This document shows positions 1 to 8,679 of a DNA stretch of 64,000 nt, in pieces. The notes beneath the pieces are model-generated. The model was not told the DNA's origin. It was given only the letters and a program-made list of their open reading frames with translations, and ran no database searches. Source of the DNA: an uncultured Prevotellaceae bacterium (GTDB lineage Bacteria; Bacteroidota; Bacteroidia; Bacteroidales; Bacteroidaceae); assembly GCA_902800185.1 (NCBI GenBank), contig CADCDK010000001.1, positions 216,023 through 280,022 on the forward strand, read 5' to 3'. The first letter of the stretch is position 1; each line of letters begins with the position of its first letter. Position numbers and translations under genes: made by a program.

Positions 1-1566
1 CCATACTTCATAAATGGAGTCTATTGCATTAAAATACTGCGAGACATCAGCAGTTAGCCCAAATACTTCAGAGTTGATTTCACCGAATGTAGCACCATAA
101 GTCTCGATATCGGGTTTTCTGATGGTAATCTTATCCCCTTGCCGATATACTTTCATAACATTGTCTGCAAACATCTCCTGAATTACCACCGGCGAGTGTG
201 TAGCCACCAACATCACTGAGCTATACTTCGCTAGGATTTCTCTATATTGAGCCATCATGAAAGACAATAAAGGTGGATGTATGTGGTTTTCTGGCTCGTC
301 AAAGAGTACAAGCGCTCCTTCAACTATACTATATAAGATGTAAGCCATTGAATGAAAGAAGAATTTATAACCTGTAGAAAGTTCCATGAACCTTTGCTGC
401 CATTCACCCAAACCATTCACAGCCGTCATCTGTAACATCTTCTCGGCAAGGTCAGGATGCATCTCGCTGGCTTTCACTGCGATTTCTGTCCAAAGGTCAA
501 ACTTTGTACCACCATTAACAGCATCTTGTTTTAATCCCCCAAAAGCGCAAGCGAAGTCCGCCGACAATCGTTCTTGAGTCTTTACGATGCTCCCGTTTTG
601 TCGGTCTTGTTGCAGGTAATCTATATCTTTAAGGTCACCTTTATCGCTCATTTGCCTATATTCAAGATCGATGTCACGAATGCCACAATACACAAAACGC
701 CCATCTTCAGCTCTTGTTTGTCCTTGAATTTCCCGCATTGCAAAGTTTTCTGTTGATGGCAGCGTGAAATTATCAAACGGACTATAGGATATTAATATCA
801 AGCGTTCTACTCCGATATCATTGGGAATGATAGTACAAAACTTCCTTTCTAAGTTTTCTCTGTCTTCGGGATAAAGATACATAGCTTTTGCCAAATTGTA
901 TAGGGCAGTACTTTTTCCTGAACCATTTGTACCGATGAAAGCAACAACTCCATTGGGGATGTCACTCGATTCCACCCCGTTCATGCATGAGAATGCGAGT
1001 GCTATTTCGTCATCACAGTTATCATATTTCAGAGTAATACTTTGTGACCGAAGGTTATATCGACGCTCTGTCTGATTAATCCACTTATCAGCCTTCAAAA
1101 GAATAAAATTATCCATTGTCGAATCTCTGAGCATTGCTTTTTGAAAGCAAGGATCATCCTTCACTATCTGATAATAATAAGATTCTGCATTCAAGATCAT
1201 ATGAAGCTGCTTAGCCAGTGTTTGACGTTCCTCAACAGGCCTAAACGACAACCACTTGTATAAGTCAAATTCAAACGATATAGAAACGAAATTATCAGGC
1301 AGCTCATTAAACTTCTGGTTTCCGAACTCTCTCGACAACAGATATTTCTCATTCTCTTTCTGTCCGACCTTCATAATTCGAAGATATCCAAGTAGCATGT
1401 TCTTTGTACCTGTAATACGCTTTGTTGCATGCAAATAATAGAGGACATAGAACTGATAGTCGTTCCAATCATTCTCCTCCAAATAGAAATCAGCATCATC
1501 CCCTGAATGTTGCGATGCATCTTGAAAGCATTTTTCTATTATCTTAAAACCAAATGGATTCATCAT
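1..1566 (-). CDS. AAA/OLD-like ATP-binding protein, C-terminus beyond window
   Basis: About 522 codons are visible before the window edge. They start at tandem ATG codons (MMNPFGFKII). A P-loop GTNGSGKST lies near residues 212-220. Further on, a serine-rich signature region (FMELSTGYKF) is followed by a Walker B with a conserved extension, LVLFDEPENHIHPP, and then ATHSP. This is the layout of the AAA_21/OLD-type SMC-like ATPases that occur alone or with nuclease partners in defence and repair modules. The first 200 residues lack a recognisable domain and are helical. No partner nuclease is visible, and any C-terminal TOPRIM domain would lie off the left edge. It lies at the worn edge of the polysaccharide locus near an AbiJ-like remnant. 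The ATPase call is firm; a defence role is inferred. Confidence 0.8.
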   Translation of the reverse strand, partial: MMNPFGFKIIEKCFQDASQHSGDDADFYLEENDWNDYQFYVLYYLHATKRITGTKNMLLGYLRIMKVGQKENEKYLLSREFGNQKFNELPDNFVSISFEFDLYKWLSFRPVEERQTLAKQLHMILNAESYYYQIVKDDPCFQKAMLRDSTMDNFILLKADKWINQTERRYNLRSQSITLKYDNCDDEIALAFSCMNGVESSDIPNGVVAFIGTNGSGKSTALYNLAKAMYLYPEDRENLERKFCTIIPNDIGVERLILISYSPFDNFTLPSTENFAMREIQGQTRAEDGRFVYCGIRDIDLEYRQMSDKGDLKDIDYLQQDRQNGSIVKTQERLSADFACAFGGLKQDAVNGGTKFDLWTEIAVKASEMHPDLAEKMLQMTAVNGLGEWQQRFMELSTGYKFFFHSMAYILYSIVEGALVLFDEPENHIHPPLLSFMMAQYREILAKYSSVMLVATHSPVVIQEMFADNVMKVYRQGDKITIRKPDIETYGATFGEINSEVFGLTADVSQYFNAIDSIYEVW

Positions 1567-1594
1567 TCTTTACAAACATTATTTCATCATCAAA

Positions 1595-1955
1595 TTAAAC
1601 ATCTCTCATACTCTTCATCTCTCCCTCCACCATTTTCATCAGCTTCGGCAACATCTGCTCTATCTTCGAACACTTAACCTTGTCATAACGCTCAAAGTCC
1701 ATATCGTCCAGCAACTCATTCTCCCCCTTCTTTCTCCCACATCCCCCACATGGGGCACATATCCAACTCAGAATAATCCCCGTATTGGGCTTGGGCATCA
1801 CAGAGCATGTCTGTGAAGCGGGAACTGCAGTGCAGGTCACCGAAAAAGACGGTTTCGAGGTTGAACACTTCCAGGTTGATATCCATCTCATCGGCCATGC
1901 GCTTCTGCTTGTTTGCCGCCTCTTGCATCTTTATACCATTTCTAAAAACTGACAA
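1595..1955 (-). pseudogene. Frameshifted orphan gene of unknown family
   Basis: Two overlapping reading frames join cleanly if one G is removed from a GGGGG run near 1716-1722. The first frame ends in ...MWEKEGGE and the second resumes as ENELLDDMDFERYDKV. The repaired product would be about 118 residues, charged and mostly helical, with an MCPMW motif in the middle. I do not recognise the family. The start is uncertain: either the first ATG at 1955 or an internal ATG near 1926. A homopolymer indel can be a sequencing error, a real mutation or a phase-variable switch, and the sequence alone cannot tell them apart. Confidence 0.45.
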
Positions 1956-2056
1956 GCGGCCATATCCCTATTGGAAGTTGCTCTCAAACCAATAGTTCCA
2001 TGACCGACTTGTCTGTGCTTTACTCTAAGGTCAATGACCTTTGGTTACTATACACC

Positions 2057-2143
2057 TCATATATTATAATAGTCCTTTGGTCTTCTCTGTGGCCAAAACA
2101 CGTAACGGCAGAATTGCCAAATAGCTTTCAAAAGGTTCTTCAT
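2057..2143 (-). CDS. Possible 28-residue basic/aromatic peptide
   Basis: An ATG overlaps the stop of the aminotransferase gene (ATGA) and opens a 28-codon frame rich in Lys, Arg, Trp and Tyr (KAIWQFCRYVFWPQRRP). The four-base overlap is the kind used for translational coupling elsewhere in this locus. It may instead be the truncated N-terminus of a lost downstream gene, which fits the worn sequence that follows. I recognise no family. Very low support as an expressed gene. Confidence 0.2.
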   Translation of the reverse strand: MKNLLKAIWQFCRYVFWPQRRPKDYYNI

Positions 2144-3336
2144 CCAATGATATTTTCTTTAATAGTGTCAACGATGTATTTCACATCATCATCGCTAACG
2201 TATGGGCCTGCAGGGAGGCACATACCAACCTTGAAGATGGCCTCACTCACACCATTCACATAGGCTGGAGCATTCTTATAGACTGGTTGTTTGTGCATGG
2301 GTTTCCATACTGGTCTTGCTTCAATCTGCGCTTTGTCGAGAGCTACACGCATAGCTTCTACATTGGCATTTGGCTCACAGTCGGTATGAGCAGACTCTGC
2401 AGCATGGATAACACCTGCTGCACCACCTACTGCACCGGTCACGATGGTCTTGTAGGCATCCTCCTGACCCTTCACCTTAACATCTTCGTCAATCGTGATA
2501 GTGCACAGCCAGTAGTTAGAATCGTAATCACCGTTATTGGGCTGTGAATGAACATGAACTCCCGGTACATCAGCCAACAGCTCTTCATACATCTTCTGTA
2601 CGTGTTTATGATGAGCAAGGTGATCATTCACCACAGTCATCTGTCCACGTCCAATACCAGCACAGATATTACTCATGCGGTAGTTGTATCCAATCTTCTC
2701 ATGCTGGTAGTAAGGATAGCTCTCACGGTACTGAGTGGCATACATCATAATCTCGCGCCAATGCTCCTCATCCTCCGTAATCAACGCACCACCACCAGAG
2801 GTAGTAATCATCTTATTACCATTAAATGACAGCGCATCCTCCACTACAGGAATTCCGTACTTGTTGGCAATCTCCATGATGCGGTCAGCCTTGTACGGCA
2901 TACCATACAGAGCCACAGGCACGATAGCCTTGGGGTACTTGCCCGTCTTCGCCTTACGGTCCTTGATAGCCTCTTCAAGCAGTTCTGGGTCAATGTTCCA
3001 TGTATCGGGCTCAGAGTCCACCAAAACAGGAGTCGCTCCAAGGTAAGTCACAGGATGCGTAGAAGCACAGAACGTAAAGCTCTGCACAATTACCTCATCA
3101 CCAGGTTTCACGCCACAGTTCAATAATCCAAGATGCACGGCTGCCGTACCTGCAGACAAAGCCACTACACGCTTGTTCTGACCTACGAATTTTTCAAGGT
3201 CTTTTTCGAAACCATTCACATTCGGGCCAAGAGGCACTACCCAATTGGTGTCAAACGCTTCTTTGATGTATTTCTGTTCTAAACCTTCATCTGACATGTG
3301 CGCAAGGCACAGATAAATTCTTTTTCTTTCAGACAT
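2140..3336 (-). CDS. DegT/DnrJ/EryC1/StrS-family sugar aminotransferase, probably internally deleted
   Basis: PLP-dependent aminotransferase of the family that aminates nucleotide-linked 4-keto sugars (PglE-type). I start it at MSERKRIYLCLAHMSD, because that is where family similarity begins; an upstream in-frame ATG adds 13 unlikely residues. Visible family blocks are NWVVPLGPNV, LSAGTAAVHLGL, and the lysine that binds PLP in SFNGNKMITTSGGG. In related enzymes about 20 residues separate the EDA(A)E motif from SFNGNK. Here EDAL runs straight into SFNGNK, so part of the cofactor pocket appears to be missing without breaking the frame. It is the last clear gene of the locus in transcription order, after a WbuC gene, and may be inactive. 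Confidence 0.8.
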   Translation of the reverse strand: MSERKRIYLCLAHMSDEGLEQKYIKEAFDTNWVVPLGPNVNGFEKDLEKFVGQNKRVVALSAGTAAVHLGLLNCGVKPGDEVIVQSFTFCASTHPVTYLGATPVLVDSEPDTWNIDPELLEEAIKDRKAKTGKYPKAIVPVALYGMPYKADRIMEIANKYGIPVVEDALSFNGNKMITTSGGGALITEDEEHWREIMMYATQYRESYPYYQHEKIGYNYRMSNICAGIGRGQMTVVNDHLAHHKHVQKMYEELLADVPGVHVHSQPNNGDYDSNYWLCTITIDEDVKVKGQEDAYKTIVTGAVGGAAGVIHAAESAHTDCEPNANVEAMRVALDKAQIEARPVWKPMHKQPVYKNAPAYVNGVSEAIFKVGMCLPAGPYVSDDDVKYIVDTIKENIIG

Positions 3337-3381
3337 ACTATTTGTTTTTTTTATTCTATTTATGATAATATTCAAATTCGC

Positions 3382-3771
3382 TTATAACTCCATGATATCG
3401 TTAGGAGAAAATGGCTGATACGCCCCATCTTTTGCCTCAAACAGCACAGTTCCGCTCTCCAGACACTTCAAGCTATGCCACTGTCCTTTCTCGATATTCA
3501 GCACCACACCTCCCGGCACCATATCTATGGTATCAGTGAGGTTGCCTTTGTCATCATAGAAATACTCCTCAAAATGACCACGAATGCAAATACACGTCTC
3601 AGAAGTGCCCTTATGCCGATGTATTGGCAACACCGTCCCGGGCTCCAAGGCGTTTAACATCCGTTGCGACTGGTCGTCAGCAGAATTACGCAAATCCAGA
3701 CTCTGGCGTAAACGTGGATTCTCTTTCGCCTTAGCCGTCAACTCATCCAGTATCTTCTTTGTTATAACCAT
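3382..3771 (-). CDS. wbuC: WbuC-family cupin metalloprotein, copy 1
   Basis: 129 residues of WbuC-type cupin. The visible metal-binding block is PIHRHKGTSETCICIRGHFE (His, His and Glu), with a later His in GQWHSLKC. WbuC genes accompany FucNAc cassettes, for example fnlABC-wbuB-wbuC of E. coli O26, but the reaction of WbuC is not established. This copy lies ten bases before an upstream in-frame start of the aminotransferase gene. A second, very similar copy lies at 10021-10425. The pair brackets the UDP-L-FucNAc genes. The first residue follows MVITKKILDEL, the same N-terminus as in copy 2. Confidence 0.85.
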   Translation of the reverse strand: MVITKKILDELTAKAKENPRLRQSLDLRNSADDQSQRMLNALEPGTVLPIHRHKGTSETCICIRGHFEEYFYDDKGNLTDTIDMVPGGVVLNIEKGQWHSLKCLESGTVLFEAKDGAYQPFSPNDIMEL

Positions 3772-3886
3772 TTCAGCTAGCCCTTCACCATGAACCGTAT
3801 GTACCCTTCGCCTGCCGTGGCATTATTTAATATTGATTATTGCTGACTCCTATTATTCGCCAAACAGGTACCCGTCCCTCCGTTCC

Positions 3887-4465
3887 TTAACGAGCAGCAA
3901 TAACGCTCCAATCAACAATCTGCCAGAGCGCAGCAAGATGATCAAGTCGCCGATTCTGATAATCCAGGTAATACGCATGCTCCCATACATCAAACGTCAG
4001 CAACGGCTTCAAACCCTTCTGGATAGGATTAGCAGCATTCACCTCCTGTGTGATCACCAGTTTCCCATCCCTATCAGCCGACAGCCATACCCAGCCAGAG
4101 CCAAACAGAGTTGCCCCCTTTTTCTGGAACTCCTCCTTGAAAGCCTCAAACGACCCGAAGTCACGAGCAATCATCTCCGCCAGCTTTCCCGTAGGCTTAT
4201 TGTCAGCCTTAGGCGCAGCGAACTGCCCGAAGTACAAGTTATGGTTCAGTATCTGCCCCGCATTATTCAGGATGCCCCCCGTCGCCTTGCAGACGATCTC
4301 CTCCAGCGTTGCATTTTCAAACCCGCTACCATCCAACAGCCCGTTAAGATTATTCACATAAGCCGCTAAATGCTTCCCATGATGAAACGCCAATGTTTGC
4401 GCACTTATAACCGGTTCCAGCACCTCAGGCGCATAAGGAAGCGTCATTAATTCAAACTTCTTCAT
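3887..4465 (-). CDS. sodB: Fe/Mn superoxide dismutase
   Basis: 192 residues, the usual size of bacterial Fe/Mn SOD. I start at MKKFELMTLPYAPEVLEP; the longer open frame upstream is not SOD-like. The metal ligands are in place: His in TLAFHHGKHLAAYVNN, His in GQILNHNLYF, and Asp plus His in FDVWEHAYYLDY. The enzyme dismutates superoxide in the cytoplasm. It is oddly placed between a WbuC gene and an AbiJ-like remnant at the end of a polysaccharide locus. The purine-rich AAAAGAAAAAGAT before the ATG could serve as a ribosome-binding stretch. The Fe versus Mn preference is uncertain. Confidence 0.92.
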   Translation of the reverse strand: MKKFELMTLPYAPEVLEPVISAQTLAFHHGKHLAAYVNNLNGLLDGSGFENATLEEIVCKATGGILNNAGQILNHNLYFGQFAAPKADNKPTGKLAEMIARDFGSFEAFKEEFQKKGATLFGSGWVWLSADRDGKLVITQEVNAANPIQKGLKPLLTFDVWEHAYYLDYQNRRLDHLAALWQIVDWSVIAAR

Positions 4466-4529
4466 ATCTTTTTCTTTTGTTTTATTCTTTTTGATGTATA
4501 GTCGATTAACAGCTATCTCTAGTCTTGCA

Positions 4530-5161
4530 TCATTGTGCTCTCTTTGCATACAAATAGTTGATAAATGCAGAGCATGAAACAATCATAAAAATAGCTTCTG
4601 AAGATGATGGGATATATGTTCCTTCATTATCCATCAACGCATGACGAATACCTGTTTCTTTGTTATTGATATACCCGTATAGCTTGTCAAAACCAAGTTT
4701 CAAAACTTTTGGGATTGGTATACCTGAATTCTCTATTTCATTCAAAGCCTCACCCAAGGTGTTCTTTCCTGTAAAATCCCGGCAAACAGCTTCGACTGCA
4801 GATATTGATTCTTTGGATCTTTTTCACCAATAGCAAACAACCATTTTACTGAAAGTTCTACCATATTAAGTTTTCGGAACCATTCATAACGACTATCTCT
4901 CAGCACTTGAGTAGCGACGATCATATGGCCACCATAATCGGCAAAGAAATCGTTATATCTTTGATTAAGGAAATCTGTCCATAAGAACAGTTCCATGTCC
5001 TTATATATCTCAGTACGATTTGCATAATTTCCCCTACGGAGGGTTTCTTCTAACACATCAAAACTCGAACAAAGAGCATTTTCAATCTCTTCTGTTATTG
5101 TTTCTCTTATCAGAACCTCAGCAGGTTTTGTATATCCGTATCTTTCTGAAAATAAAGTCAT
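4530..5161 (-). pseudogene. AbiJ-like abortive-infection gene broken by a frameshift
   Basis: The first frame (MTLFSERYGYTKPAEV..., from 5161) shows the N-terminal domain of AbiJ-like phage-defence proteins (AbiJ-NTD4 type). Around 4811-4819 the sense frame changes. The original frame runs ...GEKDPKNQYLQ to a nearby stop, while the adjacent frame reads KESISAVEAVCRDFTGK and then LGEALNEIENSGIP to a stop at 4530. The second part matches the C-terminal half expected for the family (HALMDNEGTYI, FINYLYAK). A one-base loss near DPK explains both frames; the repaired protein would be about 208 residues. The start overlaps the stop of an upstream broken frame (ATGA), suggesting a former two-gene module. 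The family assignment is from memory of the motif pattern. Confidence 0.6.
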
Positions 5162-5498
5162 AGCTTCATATTATCTGTTCTCATTTCATCCTTCGCGCCT
5201 TGGATATACACTTCCAGACTTTGTTTCATTTGGCGCTTTTGGTCTTCTTTCTCTTGATATGAGAGCTGGGAATGGTCTATTGTCGCTTCACAATAATGCG
5301 AAATGTTTTCTTTGATGATATCCGCTCGACCTTGGTCGCTTGTTCCCGAAGGGTCTCAAGAATCTGTCATTCGGTTATAGGGCCACACATAAAGTTCGCC
5401 CCAAGATATCCGGCCAACACGCCTTTGAAGTATTGTTCTCCCTTATTAATTGATTTCATTTTTGAAATGCCATTTTGGCGTTTCATACCCTGAACCAT
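5158..5498 (-). pseudogene. Decayed gene upstream of the AbiJ-like remnant
   Basis: No long frame survives, but two coding-like stretches follow each other in different frames. One is MKSINKGEQYFKGVLAGYLG...FMCGPITE (about 5459 to 5367), then a stop. The other is SDQGRADIIKENISHYCEAT...YIQGAKDEMRTDNMKL (about 5355 to 5158), whose stop overlaps the AbiJ-like start. The second stretch is strongly charged and helical. I cannot name the family. The geometry suggests that it was the first gene of the same small operon as the AbiJ-like gene and decayed along with it. Confidence 0.4.
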
Positions 5499-5572
5499 TA
5501 ACAATCAGTGGGTCTTCTTTGAGTCACACAGACATATGAGAAAACCACAAATGGTAAAGAAGAAGTTCTTCG

Positions 5573-6733
5573 TCAGAACTTCCTCCACACCATTTTATTA
5601 ACAACCCCAACATAGGATTGTATAATCCTTACTACTTTCGTAGAAACATTCTCATCCACATAGTCAGGCACAGGAATACCCTGATGACCATCTTTAATCA
5701 GACTTACAGCCACATCAACGCTCTGCAGCAGTCCAACTGTATCAATACCACTCAACACAAAGCAGCCCTTATCCAAAGCCTCAGGGCGCTCCGTAGATGT
5801 ACGAATACAAATAGCTGGGAACGGATGACCAACGCTGGTAAAGAAGCTGCTTTCCTCGGGCAGGGTGCCGCTGTCGCTCACCACGGCAAAGGCGTTCATC
5901 TGAAGGCAGTTGTAATCGTGGAATCCAAGCGGCTCGTGCTGAATCACGCGCTTGTCCAATTTGAAACCTGAAGCCTCCAAACGCTTACGAGAACGAGGAT
6001 GGCAAGAGTACAAGATGGGCATATCATACTTCTCTGCCATCTTATTGATAGCATTGAACAGCGAAAGGAAGTTCTTTTCTGTATCAATGTTCTCTTCTCT
6101 ATGCGCAGAGAGCAAGATGTACTTGCCTTTCTCCAAGCCCAGACGCTTATGAATGTCGCTGGCCTCAATCTCTGCCAGATTGTTATGCAGAACTTCCGCC
6201 ATAGGTGAACCTGTCACGTATGTGCGCTCCTTAGGCAGACCAGTGTCAGCCAAATACCTACGTGCGTGCTCGGAGTACGCCATATTCACGTCACTGATGA
6301 TGTCCACAATGCGGCGGTTCGTTTCCTCTGGCAGACACTCGTCCTTACATCTGTTACCAGCCTCCATGTGGAAGATGGGGATATGCAGGCGCTTAGCACC
6401 AATCACACTCAGGCAGCTGTTGGTATCTCCCAACACAAGCACGGCATCCGGCTTCACCTCCACCATCAGCTGATAGCTCTTGGCAATGATGTTACCCATG
6501 GTCTCACCCAAGTCATTGCCCACAGCTTCCATATACACATCGGGATCTGCCAACTTCAAGTCCTTAAAAAACACACCATTCAGATTGTAGTCATAGTTCT
6601 GACCGGTGTGCGCCAGCAAGCAATCGAAATACTCCCTGCATTTGTTAATCACTGCCGCCAATCGGATAATCTCCGGACGAGTTCCAACGATTATTAATAA
6701 TTTTAATTTTCCGTTATTTGCAAATTGTTTCAT
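5573..6733 (-). CDS. fnlC: UDP-N-acetylglucosamine 2-epimerase family (FnlC/CapG/WecB type)
   Basis: 386 residues with the non-hydrolysing UDP-sugar 2-epimerase fold: IVGTRPEIIRLAAVI near residues 15-29, HTGQNYDYNLNGVFF, VLGDTNSCLSVIGAKR, HMEAGNRCKDECLPEETNRR and SDSGTLPEESSF. In the UDP-L-FucNAc pathway this enzyme makes the last 2-epimerisation, from UDP-L-PneNAc to UDP-L-FucNAc. The genes for the two earlier steps lie just upstream (fnlB and fnlA), so the FnlC assignment rests on context as well as family. UDP-GlcNAc to UDP-ManNAc epimerisation (WecB) would be the alternative if it stood alone. The 205 bases before it carry only a truncated four-helix-bundle fragment. Confidence 0.9.
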   Translation of the reverse strand: MKQFANNGKLKLLIIVGTRPEIIRLAAVINKCREYFDCLLAHTGQNYDYNLNGVFFKDLKLADPDVYMEAVGNDLGETMGNIIAKSYQLMVEVKPDAVLVLGDTNSCLSVIGAKRLHIPIFHMEAGNRCKDECLPEETNRRIVDIISDVNMAYSEHARRYLADTGLPKERTYVTGSPMAEVLHNNLAEIEASDIHKRLGLEKGKYILLSAHREENIDTEKNFLSLFNAINKMAEKYDMPILYSCHPRSRKRLEASGFKLDKRVIQHEPLGFHDYNCLQMNAFAVVSDSGTLPEESSFFTSVGHPFPAICIRTSTERPEALDKGCFVLSGIDTVGLLQSVDVAVSLIKDGHQGIPVPDYVDENVSTKVVRIIQSYVGVVNKMVWRKF

Positions 6734-6779
6734 ATCAAATTAAAATTATGAGTTTAAGACGTTTAAAATGTTCAATAGT

Positions 6780-6938
6780 TCAAGATTTATACTTTGCGCC
6801 AGCCATATCACTATCCTTTATCTCTTTTATAAAGTTCATAATTGCAGCTGATAATTTACGGCACTCCGTATATAGTTTATTATAGTCTTCTAATGTAAGA
6901 TAACCAACATCCGCTGCTACCTTAAACTTTTTAAACCA
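6780..6938 (-). pseudogene. C-terminal fragment of a four-helix-bundle (S23/IVP) gene
   Basis: Between fnlB and fnlC a short frame reads KKFKVAADVGYLTLEDYN and continues KLYTECRKLSAAIMNFIKEI to a stop at 6780. This resembles the last third of the four-helix-bundle proteins found intact at 8271, 34138, 39692 and 41549 (a helix, a short turn, then LEDYNKLY-type start of the last helix). There is no start codon or N-terminal half, so it is a relic. It shows that such genes have been inserted and lost repeatedly between the polysaccharide genes. Confidence 0.55.
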
Positions 6939-8153
6939 TTAAACTTCTTGAACTGGTTCAAAGAACGTATCAGGTTTCTTTGGATTAAAAATCTCATTGC
7001 AGTACATCACTGTCACCAAATCCTCCGTCTCTGAGAGGTTGATGATGTTATGCGTATAGCCAGGAAGCATGTGAACAGCTTGTATTCTATCACCACTTAC
7101 CTCCCACTCCAGCACTTCACCTTCCGGATCATTGAGGTTGCGCTGCTGAATCAATCCATGTCCTTTCACCACAATAAACTGCTCAAACTTGGTGTTATGC
7201 CAATGTTGACCCTTAGTAATTCCAGGTTTAGAGATATTGATGCTTACCTGACCAGCATTCAGTGTATGCACCAGTTCCGTAAATGAGCCACGCTCGTCAA
7301 CATTCATCTTCAATGGGAAGGCGGTCTTCTCGTAGGGCAGATAGCTCAGGTATGTGCTATACAGCTTCTTTGCAAAGCTGTTTGCTGGGATTTCTGGAAT
7401 CATCAAAGTTTTGGGCTGTTCGGTGAAGCTCTTCAGAAGCTCCACAATCTCACCCAAAGTAACTTTGTGAGTAATGGGACAATAACGGTATTTACCAAGC
7501 GGTCCTGGTATAACCTCTAATCCTTCAAACTCACATCTATGACCTTTACCCTCTAAGATGGCTATCATCTCATCAACTAGATCATCAATATACAGCAGTT
7601 CCAACTCCACTGAAGGGTCGTTGACGGTATAAGGCAAGTCGTTGGCAAAAGCATTGCAGAAGGTTGCTACAGCACTATTATAGTTTGGTCTGCACCATTT
7701 ACCAAACAGATTTGGGAAACGGTAAACGTGTACCTCAGCACCAGTTTCCATGCCATACTCCAAGAACAGGTCTTCGCCTGCTTTCTTACTACGGCCATAC
7801 TCTGAGTTGCCAAAGCGTCCAGTCAACGAAGCTTGCTGGCTGCTTGACAGCATTACTGGGCAAGTATTCTTATGATTCTTCAGTGTATCAAGCAGGGTTG
7901 ATGCAAACCCGAAGTTCCCTTGCATAAACTCTTCCTGATTCTGAGGTCTGTTCACACCAGCGAGATTAAACACGAAATCGCACTCTTTACAGAACTTATC
8001 CAGTTCCTCGGGAGTACTATCTATATCATACTCGAAAATTTCCTCAATCTTCAATTCAGGAAACCTTCTATCTTTTCCATCGCGAATGTTCCGTAGGGCC
8101 GCACATAAGTTCTTCCCCACGAATCCTTTCGCTCCTGTTACGAGTATCTTCAT
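6939..8153 (-). CDS. fnlB: Bifunctional SDR-cupin enzyme of UDP-L-FucNAc synthesis (FnlB/CapF)
   Basis: 404 residues. The N-terminal SDR part has GAKGFVG near residues 7-13 for NADP(H) and a YGRSK catalytic motif near 119-123. The C-terminal cupin part starts near residue 280 (MNVDERGSFTEL, then KGQHWHNTKFEQFIVVKGHG with His and Glu metal ligands). This fusion is diagnostic of CapF/FnlB, which epimerises at C3 and reduces C4 of the intermediate made by FnlA/CapE. It lies between fnlA and fnlC, separated from each by a four-helix-bundle gene or its relic. The cytoplasmic enzyme looks complete. Confidence 0.94.
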   Translation of the reverse strand: MKILVTGAKGFVGKNLCAALRNIRDGKDRRFPELKIEEIFEYDIDSTPEELDKFCKECDFVFNLAGVNRPQNQEEFMQGNFGFASTLLDTLKNHKNTCPVMLSSSQQASLTGRFGNSEYGRSKKAGEDLFLEYGMETGAEVHVYRFPNLFGKWCRPNYNSAVATFCNAFANDLPYTVNDPSVELELLYIDDLVDEMIAILEGKGHRCEFEGLEVIPGPLGKYRYCPITHKVTLGEIVELLKSFTEQPKTLMIPEIPANSFAKKLYSTYLSYLPYEKTAFPLKMNVDERGSFTELVHTLNAGQVSINISKPGITKGQHWHNTKFEQFIVVKGHGLIQQRNLNDPEGEVLEWEVSGDRIQAVHMLPGYTHNIINLSETEDLVTVMYCNEIFNPKKPDTFFEPVQEV

Positions 8154-8270
8154 ATCGTTAGCTTAATAGCTTATTTGTTTAATTGCTTAGTAGAAGCGCA
8201 TAAGCGCTGTTTAACAGTTTAGTCGATTAATTGCTTAGAGGGATTTTATATTCCATAACTATCTAACCTA

Positions 8271-8651
8271 CTAACCTTCATTAAGCTGCCGCGCATATTT
8301 ATTATGCAAAGCATTAATCATCTTTGCAACGGCATCAATCGAAGGCTTAATTGCTTCTACGCTTTCTTCTGTTATATAAGTAAGTTCAATTGCTATTAGT
8401 AGTTGGTTGTAGGTTTCCATCAGTGAGCCATATGCTATTTCTAAGAAATGAATCTGTTCCTTCAATGACCTACGTCCACTGCCTTCTGCAATGTTTGAAG
8501 GAACTGATACTATGGCTCTTCTTATCTGGTCACAGAGGGCATATTTTTCAAACCTCGGAAAACTGTCAAGCAGATGATAAACATCTACCACCAGTTTCTT
8601 GGCTTCCTGCCAAACCTTCAGTTTTTCAAAGGAATAAACAATGCCCGTCAT
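8271..8651 (-). CDS. Four-helix-bundle protein (S23/IVP family)
   Basis: 126 residues with the family hallmarks FEKLKVWQEAKKLVVDVYHL at the N-terminus, then CDQIRRAIVSVPSNIAEGSG and FLEIAYGSLMETYNQL. The family was first seen inside 23S rRNA intervening sequences and is common between capsule genes in Bacteroidetes; its function is unknown, although the fold is shared with the Avd accessory protein of diversity-generating retroelements. Here it separates fnlA from fnlB in the same orientation, so it is probably co-transcribed with them. Short TACTAA-rich repeats surround it. It is one of four intact copies in this window. Confidence 0.85.
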   Translation of the reverse strand: MTGIVYSFEKLKVWQEAKKLVVDVYHLLDSFPRFEKYALCDQIRRAIVSVPSNIAEGSGRRSLKEQIHFLEIAYGSLMETYNQLLIAIELTYITEESVEAIKPSIDAVAKMINALHNKYARQLNEG

Positions 8652-8679
8652 TCTACTAACCCACTAAACTATTAACCTA

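Noticed and set aside
8271-8651. Diversity-generating retroelement accessory gene (Avd)
   Set aside because: Fold family is related, but there is no reverse transcriptase or template/variable repeat in the window.
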